Of a stretch of 5,518 nt of DNA, positions 1 to 5,518 are shown piece after piece (within the stretch, counting starts at the first letter, position 1; each line of letters opens with the position of its first letter). Both the position numbers and the translations under genes were made by a program. The stretch covers positions 159,609 to 165,126 of the forward strand of contig FR895493.1 of NCBI GenBank assembly GCA_000434775.1, given 5' to 3'. The DNA comes from Eggerthella sp. CAG:368 (lineage in GTDB: Bacteria > Actinomycetota > Coriobacteriia > Coriobacteriales > Eggerthellaceae). The notes under the pieces are model-generated. The model did not search any database. It was not told the DNA's origin and saw only the letters and a program-made list of their open reading frames with translations.

Positions 1-1351
1 GGGCCTTTTGAGCCTGGTCTTTTGTCATGCCTCTTAAGTCAGGCACGCTCACCTGTTCGGTTCCCTTGGAAACACTGATGCTAACGGTTGAACCTTTCTT
101 GGCCTTCTGACCTGCTTCAGGGTTGGTTCCTACCACTTTTCCTGACTCAACTTCGGTTGAGTACACCTCGGTTTCTTGGCCTATCTTAAAGCCAGCATTG
201 GTAAGCGTTTTCTTTGCCTGGTCAACGCTTTGGCCCGCAACATTAGGAACCTCAACGTTGTCACCTGAGCTACTTACAGCAAAAGCGATTCCGCCAATAA
301 TCGCAAGGACAGCCAAAATTGCCAGAACAATAATAAGTGGTTTCTTGCTCTTTTTCTTGGGGACATCAGCAGAGAAACTAGTGTCTGGCTTAACTGCTTG
401 TGTTGTATCGTTTGAAATATTGGGAATGGAAGGCATAACAGAAGTTGAGCCACCCATGGGAAGGGGAGCAACTCCGCCATTCATAACCTGGGTTTGCTGT
501 GAGCTTGCACCAAGGTTAACGGGACGTCCTGCCAGAAAATCGTTCAAATAACGACGCATCTCTGAAGCATCTTTGAAACGAGCAGCAGGGTCTTTCTCGA
601 GTGCCTTCATAATGATTGCTTCAAGGGAAGGGTCGATGTCAGGGTTAATGGTACGAGGCGGAGCAGGAATTTCTTTAACCTGCTTGACCGCAACGCTAAC
701 TGCATCTTGACCATCAAAAGGAAGCTTGCCCGTGGTTGCTTCATACAAAACAACACCTAAGGAGTAAATATCGCTTGCAGGACCAAGGTCTTTGCCTTGA
801 GCCTGTTCGGGAGATACATAATGCGCGGTACCTAAAACGGTTGCCGTCTGGCTCAAGCCCGCATCTCCTGCGCGTGCAATACCGAAGTCCATCACTTTGA
901 TGTTGCCATCAGGCTGAATCATGATGTTCTGCGGCTTGATGTCACGATGAATGATGTTTGCGGAATGAGCTACGCTTAACGCTTGTGCAACCTGCGAACC
1001 AATCTCTGCTGCTTTTCGCTGATTGATGAAGCCACGTTCTTTGATTGCTGTTTTAAGATCAGTACCACGTAAGAATTCCATAACGATGTAATAGGTCTCG
1101 TCATCAAGACCCCAGTCGTAAATACTTACGATATATGGACTTTGCAATTTCGCCGCAGAAGCAGCCTCTTGACGAAAACGCTGAGTAAAAGTTGGGTCTG
1201 CAGCATATTGGGGTAGCATTACTTTTACTGCCACCATACGACCCAGCACTTTATCGTTGGCGCGGTAGACTTCAGCCATTCCACCCAAACCAACGCGCTC
1301 AGTTATCTCATACCGATCGTTGAGGGTTCTGCCAACCATGGTTCCAGCCAC
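1..1351 (-). CDS. pknB: PknB-type transmembrane Ser/Thr protein kinase with PASTA repeats, 3' end beyond window
   Basis: Phosphorylates Ser/Thr of cell-wall and division proteins, with PASTA domains outside the cell sensing peptidoglycan fragments or lipid II (family knowledge). The 450 visible residues show a complete kinase domain (about 14-270): Gly-rich loop GLGGMAEV (21-28), ATP lysine K43, helix-C E62, catalytic HRDIKPQN (135-142), DFG (155-157), activation loop with T169 and T171 in SQTATVLGT, which align with the known PknB autophosphorylation pair, then SPEQ (180-183), D194 and R258. A Thr/Pro/Gly-rich juxtamembrane segment (275-330) ends in KKKSKK (332-337), followed by one membrane helix (about 338-359). 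One full PASTA domain follows (about 366-430), and a second begins at VSVPDLRGM (434-442) before the edge. The GTG start sits 7 bases after AAGGAG; the ATG at codon 5 lies too far from that site. The gene is the last visible one of the minus-strand cluster. PASTA number is unknown. Confidence 0.96.
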   Translation of the reverse strand, partial: MAGTMVGRTLNDRYEITERVGLGGMAEVYRANDKVLGRMVAVKVMLPQYAADPTFTQRFRQEAASAAKLQSPYIVSIYDWGLDDETYYIVMEFLRGTDLKTAIKERGFINQRKAAEIGSQVAQALSVAHSANIIHRDIKPQNIMIQPDGNIKVMDFGIARAGDAGLSQTATVLGTAHYVSPEQAQGKDLGPASDIYSLGVVLYEATTGKLPFDGQDAVSVAVKQVKEIPAPPRTINPDIDPSLEAIIMKALEKDPAARFKDASEMRRYLNDFLAGRPVNLGASSQQTQVMNGGVAPLPMGGSTSVMPSIPNISNDTTQAVKPDTSFSADVPKKKSKKPLIIVLAILAVLAIIGGIAFAVSSSGDNVEVPNVAGQSVDQAKKTLTNAGFKIGQETEVYSTEVESGKVVGTNPEAGQKAKKGSTVSISVSKGTEQVSVPDLRGMTKDQAQKA

Positions 1352-1358
1352 GTTTGTT

Positions 1359-1364
1359 CTCCTT
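1359..1364 (-). promoter_or_regulatory. Ribosome binding site of the kinase gene
   Basis: On the minus strand AAGGAG ends 7 bases before the GTG at 1351. This spacing selects GTG over the ATG four codons later. The site begins 8 bases after the downstream arm of the inverted repeat at 1373-1408, so folding of that repeat could affect access to it (inference). Confidence 0.8.
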
Positions 1365-1372
1365 TTGAACTC

Positions 1373-1408
1373 ATGCTTTAGCAACTATGTATTAACGAGC
1401 TAAAGCAT
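1373..1408 (-). repeat. Perfect 10-bp inverted repeat in the spacer before the kinase gene
   Basis: The arms ATGCTTTAGC (1373-1382) and GCTAAAGCAT (1399-1408) are exact reverse complements separated by a 16-base spacer. They sit in the only intergenic gap of the window (1352-1438, 87 bases). On the minus strand the hairpin is followed by GAGTTCAAAAGGAG, not a T-run, and on the plus strand only by a weak mixed T stretch. It is therefore not a typical intrinsic terminator. It could be an mRNA hairpin that sets expression or stability of the kinase relative to upstream genes, a processing site, or a dimeric repressor operator. The sequence does not decide between these. The rest of the gap is A/T-rich, with no promoter I can support. 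Confidence 0.7.
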
Positions 1409-1438
1409 ACCTTATTTCTTACAGGAAATTACGTTTAA

Positions 1439-4192
1439 TTAAAGGGATCCTTGTGTTTTTAACGCAGTTTCCAAAACATTTTGAGCTCTTGAGGCAGCTC
1501 CTCCATCAAGAGATGCTCCTTGTTCAAGAGCGATAGCTACAACAACTTTGCAATTCTCTGATGGACCCATGCCAACAAACCAGCTATCGTCGTATTCTTT
1601 TCCTGTTTCAGAGGTACCTGTTTTTCCGGCAATTTGTACGCCTTGAACTGCCGCTGCGGTGCCTGTTCCCGAATTAACAACGCCTTCGAGAACGGTTCTT
1701 ACGCGTTTAGCGATTGAGCTAGAGGTTGCCGTCATGAGCGAGGAAGGACGAGCGGTGAAGCTGCATTCTCCATCAGCGTTATAAATACTATCAACCAAGT
1801 ATGGTTGTTCCATTACCCCATCGTTTGCGATAACACATCCAACGAGGGCCATTTGCAAAACGGTTGCCTGTGGACCTGCTGGGCTTGCATGCTGACCAAC
1901 GGGTTCGCCAGCGGTTGCCCAAGCAGTTTCCCATTCGGTCATTTCATTGGGGTCAGGCATGAGCGATTTAACAAGAGGAATATCGAAAGAAACATCTTGG
2001 TTGAAGCCGAATTTCTCAGACCCCTCAACAAGTCTATCGCTGCCAATTTGGGTGCCCAACTGGCCGTAGACCGTATTGGAGGAAAGTTCGGTTGCGCGAG
2101 CAAGCGTAATTTCTCCATAGGAATAATTGCCAAAGTTATTCACCTTGCCGTTACCGATGGTCATTTCTCCAGGGGAGGAGAATACGCTTGATTCGGTTGC
2201 GACATTGTTTTCAAGAGCTGTGGTAAGAGAAACCATTTTAAAGGTTGAGCCCGGTGAATAAAGTGCCTGCGTTGCGCGGTTATAGAGGGCCGATGAATCG
2301 CTTCCCGAAGAAAGAATAGATTCAATATCGGATGCGTTATAAGAGGGAGAAGAAGCGAGGGCCAATACAGCTCCCGTTTCGGGATCAATAACTACGCAAG
2401 CGCCATTGAAGCCATCAAGTGCCTGTTCTGCCGCCTGTTGAATAGTTGAGTTAATGGTGAGCTTAACGTCATTTCCGGGTGTTCCTGCATCGGTTGCAGC
2501 GTTGACGACATCAACCCATGAAGCGTAGTTGCGCTGACCTTTAAGTGTGTCGTTGTATGAAGCTTCAATACCTGCTGTTCCGTAAGCTTCGGAGGCGTAT
2601 CCCACAACGTGAGCCGCTAAGGTTCCTGAAGGGTACACGCGTTCATAGGTACCGTCGTCCTGTAAGACACTTTGCGCTAACACTACATTGTCGTATGTGG
2701 AAATGGTGCCGCGTTCAGTACGTGCTTCACGTGCCAGAGTGTGGTTGTTGCTTGGCATGTTTTTGTAATCGTTTGCCTGAACAACCATGATAAGCGTGAG
2801 ATTTGCCACCAAAAGGGCAAATAATACCGAGAAAGCAATCATGGTTTTGGTAAGACGTTTGCCCAACGAAACACGACCCAAGACGCTTTCTGAAGAAAGG
2901 GTGCCTGTGCCAGAAATCATTTCTGTGCCAAGGCCCGTGCTCTGATCGCCGCAACGCAGTAAGAAGCCAATAGCAATAAAACTTGCCAAAAGCGAGGAGC
3001 CACCTTGGCTTACGAAAGGCAAGGTGAGACCCGTAAGAGGAATAAGGCGTGTAACGCCACCTACGATGATGAATGCCTGCAAAATAATAGAGGCTGTTAG
3101 TCCAACAGCGATAAAGGAGCTGACATCAGATTTTGCGCGGGCTGCGGTAACAAGGCCGCGAATAGCGAAGCAGAGATACAAAAGCAGTAGACCAGCAGCG
3201 CCGAGCAAGCCGGTTTCTTCGGCGATTGCAGCAAAGATGAAGTCGCTTTCTACGATAGGGATTTGGTCGGACATACCGTTGCCAATGCCAACGCCGAACA
3301 AGCCGCCATCGGCTATGGAGAAAATGGCCTGAACGAGCTGATATCCGTCACCGGTTGCATCCTTGAAAGGATCGAGCCAGGTGTCAACACGAATCTGAAC
3401 GTGGTCGAACAGCAAGAAGGCAGCAACTCCGCCAATGGCAATAAGAACAAATCCGATAATGAGATAGGTTTTCTTGCCGGTTGCCACATAGAGCATGGTG
3501 ATGAATACGAAGAACACAACGAGCGCTGAACCCAAATCTTTTTCGAAGATAACAATTAAGAGCGAAATAACCCACATCACCAAAAGTGGCACCAAGGTTG
3601 CAAGATCGGGTATCTTAAACGGACCAATACGATGAGTAAAGATTGAGAGCATCTCGCGGTTTTGGGCAAGGTATCCCGCAAGGAATAAAACGATGAGGAT
3701 TTTTGCGATTTCTCCTGGCTGGAAGGAAATACCGGCAATGTTGAGCCAGATGCGACTGCCATAGATTTCCTGACCAACTACGGGCAAAAGAGGCGAAAGA
3801 AGCAGTAAGAAACCAACAATCATTAAGGTGTATTTATAGTTTGCGATGCGGTCAAGGTTCTTCAGGAAGATTAGAACTAACAGCATACAAACAACGCCAA
3901 AGAAAAGCCACATCACCTGGCGCATTGCTAACTCAGGGGCAAGGCGCGTAACAAAAGCAATACCTATGCCTGAAAGCGCAAATGAAAGGGGTAAAAGAGC
4001 AGGGTCCGCTCCTGGTGCGAGTTTTCGGATAGCAAGGTGTGCAATAAGAAACGCGATGAATATCCCAACGGGTACCCCGAGGTTTTCCCAAGAAAGGGAA
4101 GAGCCTTCGCCGAGTGCAATCATGGCGAAAAGAAGAATAACAAGAGGCGCTGCAATACAGAGCAACGCGAGTTCTAAATTACGACGAGTCAT
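1439..4192 (-). CDS. rodA-pbpA: RodA-type SEDS glycosyltransferase fused to class B penicillin-binding protein (PbpA-type transpeptidase)
   Basis: One 917-residue protein combining two enzymes usually encoded by adjacent genes. Residues 1-413 are a SEDS polymerase with about 12 membrane helices. Family motifs are QPGEIAKI (158-165), FEKDLGSALV (216-225, with the conserved catalytic-loop Asp D219), the segment 287-306 ending GGLFGVGIGNG, IVESDFIF (313-320) and LPFVSQGGSS (391-400). The DLG-to-YVATG stretch (219-239) resembles actinobacterial RodA more than FtsW. A cytoplasmic Ser/Thr/Gly-rich linker (414-448) leads to a further helix (449-471), a short PBP N-terminal domain (about 472-575) and the transpeptidase: SxxK S649-T-F-K652 with nucleophile S649, SxN S704-S-N706 and KTGT 857-860. 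All three motifs are intact and no PASTA domain is present, as in PbpA. Lipid II is polymerised and cross-linked by one chain (inference). The ATG abuts the phosphatase stop codon and has a strong ribosome site. Confidence 0.96.
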   Translation of the reverse strand: MTRRNLELALLCIAAPLVILLFAMIALGEGSSLSWENLGVPVGIFIAFLIAHLAIRKLAPGADPALLPLSFALSGIGIAFVTRLAPELAMRQVMWLFFGVVCMLLVLIFLKNLDRIANYKYTLMIVGFLLLLSPLLPVVGQEIYGSRIWLNIAGISFQPGEIAKILIVLFLAGYLAQNREMLSIFTHRIGPFKIPDLATLVPLLVMWVISLLIVIFEKDLGSALVVFFVFITMLYVATGKKTYLIIGFVLIAIGGVAAFLLFDHVQIRVDTWLDPFKDATGDGYQLVQAIFSIADGGLFGVGIGNGMSDQIPIVESDFIFAAIAEETGLLGAAGLLLLYLCFAIRGLVTAARAKSDVSSFIAVGLTASIILQAFIIVGGVTRLIPLTGLTLPFVSQGGSSLLASFIAIGFLLRCGDQSTGLGTEMISGTGTLSSESVLGRVSLGKRLTKTMIAFSVLFALLVANLTLIMVVQANDYKNMPSNNHTLAREARTERGTISTYDNVVLAQSVLQDDGTYERVYPSGTLAAHVVGYASEAYGTAGIEASYNDTLKGQRNYASWVDVVNAATDAGTPGNDVKLTINSTIQQAAEQALDGFNGACVVIDPETGAVLALASSPSYNASDIESILSSGSDSSALYNRATQALYSPGSTFKMVSLTTALENNVATESSVFSSPGEMTIGNGKVNNFGNYSYGEITLARATELSSNTVYGQLGTQIGSDRLVEGSEKFGFNQDVSFDIPLVKSLMPDPNEMTEWETAWATAGEPVGQHASPAGPQATVLQMALVGCVIANDGVMEQPYLVDSIYNADGECSFTARPSSLMTATSSSIAKRVRTVLEGVVNSGTGTAAAVQGVQIAGKTGTSETGKEYDDSWFVGMGPSENCKVVVAIALEQGASLDGGAASRAQNVLETALKTQGSL
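2911..2925. repeat. Small palindrome inside the linker-coding part of the fusion gene
   Basis: CAGAAAT and ATTTCTG are perfect 7-bp arms around a single central base. They lie in the codons for the linker between the RodA and PBP parts, next to the internal methionine codon M425. I see no Shine-Dalgarno sequence before that ATG, so an internal start for a separate PBP is not supported. The palindrome may be chance. Confidence 0.35.
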
Positions 4193-5518
4193 TTAGTTTC
4201 CTCCTTCAGAAGTTGTTCCTGAAGAGGAATTACCTGTATTTTCCGAAGACGCATTTGTGTTGGAGCTATTTGCACCTGAACTGCTGGAGTCGCCTGTGCC
4301 ACCTGAAGCGTTTGTGTTGGTGGTTTTAGTGCTTTCGTTCTTGGCAATTTCATCTTCGTAAGACTGAAGAAGGCGGTCGGCCTCTTCAAGGCTATCAACC
4401 TTCATGCCTTCTTTGATGCGGTTGGCAACTCCCGGTTGGAGCTTGTCAACTTCAATGCTGGTAGTTTTCTCAAGCGAAGATAAGGGCATTCCGAATAGCT
4501 CATCGGGGATGCCGCGATAGACGCTCACCTTGCCATTTTCTTCGATAAGGTAAGCGGAATTATTGACATATTGGTATCCACCAAAGGCTGCCAGTGCAAA
4601 AAGCGCAACTAACGCTATGGCAAAAAAAGTAAAGAGCGCACGTGACTTGCGAATGTGTTTTTGTTCTTTTTTTTGCGAGAATCCTTTTACGTCAACCACG
4701 ATTACTGTGACGTTATCAAGGCCTCCAGCATCAAGAGCTGCATCAACCAAGTTGCTTGCGCAGCGCTGAGGGTCATGCGTATGACGAAGGATGTCTTCAA
4801 TTTCGAGATCTTCAATCATGGCGTTTAGGCCATCAGAGCACAAAAGAAGCCTGTCACCTGCAGAAACGTTAAGTTCGTAGATATCGGGAAGCGTGTTGGG
4901 ATCTGAACCAATCGCACGAGTAATTACCGAGCGGTTAGGATGAACGCGCGCCTCTGCAGGAGTGATTTGTCCAATTTCGATTAAGTCGGCCATAAGGCTA
5001 TGGTCGCGTGTGATTTGTTGTAAGCGACCTTGGTGTAAAAGATACGCGCGCGAATCTCCTACTTGAGCAACGAGCAGGCGCTCACCTTCAAGGATAGCTC
5101 CTGTGAACGTGGTACCCATCCCTTCACGGCCAATACCTTTGCTAGGAGCCTTAAGCACATTGAGGTTTGCTGCCTGAACAGCATGAGTGAACGTGTCTGC
5201 ATCGGGATGTTTAGGAGCCAGCTCCGAAACTGTTTCGATAGCTATTTCAGAAGCAACTTCTCCTGCCTCATGGCCTCCCATGCCATCAGCAACAGCAAAG
5301 AGCGGAGGCATGACAACCAGACTGTCTTCATTGTGGTCGCGCGCGTGACCGACATCGGTACGGCAACCAAAGAACGTCGAGCTTCTGCGTGCGAAACTAT
5401 CGGGTGCCTTTTGTTGCTGCCTCGTTTGCCTTGCTTGCCTTGTGGATTTTGCTTGTCGTGCGGGTTTTGTAGCCCTTTCGGGGCGCGCCTGTTCAGGGTG
5501 TACATCCCGCGAACGTGG
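4193..5518 (-). CDS. pstP: PP2C-family membrane-anchored Ser/Thr protein phosphatase (PstP type), 5' end beyond window
   Basis: Metal-dependent phosphatase that removes phosphates placed by PknB-type kinases. The frame is open to the right edge, giving 441 visible residues (numbered from 5518). The ATG at 5311 (residue 70) cannot be the start, because the essential PP2C motif RTDVGHARDHNED (53-65) lies before it. No in-frame ATG, GTG or TTG occurs between 5518 and 5312. Other motifs are FAVADGMGGHEAGE (74-87, metal ligand D78), MGTTF (134-138), VGDSRAY (153-159), TRDHS (170-174), CSDGL (227-231) and DNVT (268-271), so the catalytic site looks complete. A Lys/Arg-rich stretch (282-293) precedes one membrane helix (about 294-315). 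A small extracytoplasmic domain follows (about 316-395), then a Ser/Thr/Asn/Gly-rich tail (396-441). The N-terminal 48 residues are Arg/Gln/Lys/Pro-rich and probably disordered; they could be a linker from another domain outside the window. Confidence 0.95.
   Translation of the reverse strand, partial: PRSRDVHPEQARPERATKPARQAKSTRQARQTRQQQKAPDSFARRSSTFFGCRTDVGHARDHNEDSLVVMPPLFAVADGMGGHEAGEVASEIAIETVSELAPKHPDADTFTHAVQAANLNVLKAPSKGIGREGMGTTFTGAILEGERLLVAQVGDSRAYLLHQGRLQQITRDHSLMADLIEIGQITPAEARVHPNRSVITRAIGSDPNTLPDIYELNVSAGDRLLLCSDGLNAMIEDLEIEDILRHTHDPQRCASNLVDAALDAGGLDNVTVIVVDVKGFSQKKEQKHIRKSRALFTFFAIALVALFALAAFGGYQYVNNSAYLIEENGKVSVYRGIPDELFGMPLSSLEKTTSIEVDKLQPGVANRIKEGMKVDSLEEADRLLQSYEDEIAKNESTKTTNTNASGGTGDSSSSGANSSNTNASSENTGNSSSGTTSEGGN
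4200..4206 (-). promoter_or_regulatory. Strong ribosome binding site of the RodA-PBP fusion gene
   Basis: AAGGAGG on the minus strand lies 7 bases before the ATG at 4192, inside the last codons of the phosphatase gene. The phosphatase stop TAA (4195-4193) directly touches the ATG. This arrangement favours translational coupling of phosphatase and wall synthase (inference) and fixes the start of the fusion protein. Confidence 0.9.
4622..4674 (-). other. Two homopolymer heptamers in slippery register at the phosphatase membrane junction
   Basis: On the coding strand an A8 tract (4674-4667) is read as CAA AAA AAA GAA, and a T7 tract (4628-4622) as ACT TTT TTT GCC. Both give X-XXY-YYZ heptamers in the gene's own frame, the register used in -1 frameshifting. 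They encode the Gln-Lys-Lys and Phe-Phe just before and inside the start of the membrane helix. A -1 shift would end at TAA 4562-4560. A +1 shift, or loss of one A, at the A8 tract would end at TAG 4617-4615. Either would yield a phosphatase lacking its anchor and outer domain. Lys- and Phe-rich coding alone could create such tracts by chance. Confidence 0.25.
5417..5443 (-). repeat. Three tandem 9-bp repeats encoding [T/A]RQ in the phosphatase N-terminal extension
   Basis: The coding strand reads ACAAGGCAA, GCAAGGCAA, ACGAGGCAG in tandem, giving TRQ-ARQ-TRQ (residues 26-34 of the visible protein), followed by QQK. An earlier ARQ lies at residues 20-22. The region is low-complexity, basic and without hydrophobic residues, as expected for a disordered linker. 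The degenerate repeat may have arisen by slippage and may vary in copy number among strains (inference). Confidence 0.7.

Noticed and set aside
123..551. Plus-strand 142-codon open frame
   Set aside because: It begins with TTG without a ribosome site and runs antisense through the kinase juxtamembrane, membrane and PASTA codons. The minus-strand frame has unmistakable family motifs.
1352..1438. Dedicated promoter or intrinsic terminator in the spacer before the kinase
   Set aside because: I found no -35/-10 pair with proper spacing. The hairpin has no following T-run on the coding strand, so neither can be claimed.
1805..2191. Plus-strand 128-codon open frame
   Set aside because: It is antisense to the transpeptidase domain between the SxxK and KTGT motifs, with no recognisable domain or ribosome site.
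2916..2920. Internal translation start at M425 for a separate PBP
   Set aside because: There is no Shine-Dalgarno sequence at proper distance, and the frame runs continuously from RodA into the PBP part.
3846..4196. Plus-strand 116-codon open frame
   Set aside because: It is antisense to the first RodA helices; its Arg/Ser-rich translation is typical of a shadow of hydrophobic codons.
4193..5311. Phosphatase starting at ATG 5311
   Set aside because: This start would remove the conserved NED motif encoded just upstream in the same open frame, giving a defective PP2C fold.
5242..5505. Alternative minus-strand frame of 87 codons starting at ATG 5505
   Set aside because: It overlaps the PP2C motif region in another frame, has no Shine-Dalgarno sequence and no known domain, while the phosphatase frame carries the conserved motif right through this region.

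Overview
This window looks like part of a cell-growth and cell-wall signalling operon of an actinobacterium. The gene set and order match the fhaA-fhaB-pstP-rodA-pbpA-pknA-pknB cluster known from Actinobacteria. Moderate base composition, a single PASTA kinase and a joined RodA/PBP gene make me favour the class Coriobacteriia (inference, not certain; genus not assignable by reading alone).

All genes lie on the minus strand, so transcription runs right to left. First comes a membrane-anchored PP2C-type Ser/Thr phosphatase (4193-5518). Its reading frame stays open through the right edge and its true start is outside the window. Directly after its stop codon, with no gap (TAAATG), comes one 917-codon gene (1439-4192) joining a RodA-type SEDS glycosyltransferase to a class B penicillin-binding protein transpeptidase. 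After an 87-base spacer carrying a 10-bp perfect inverted repeat comes a PknB-type Ser/Thr kinase with PASTA repeats (1-1351). It starts with GTG and runs off the left edge after 450 codons.

Together the genes form a compact module. The RodA part polymerises glycan strands from lipid II and the PBP part cross-links them. The kinase senses muropeptides or lipid II through PASTA domains outside the cell and phosphorylates cytoplasmic targets, and the phosphatase reverses this. Most notable are the RodA-PBP fusion with its Ser/Thr-rich cytoplasmic linker, the hairpin just upstream of the kinase ribosome binding site, the extended low-complexity N-terminus of the phosphatase, and two in-register homopolymer heptamers where the phosphatase domain meets its membrane anchor.

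I see no tRNA, rRNA, CRISPR, insertion sequence or clear intrinsic terminator. No stretch of 300 bases or more lacks a gene. This is a well-known module with lineage-specific twists; I do not see an entirely new system.
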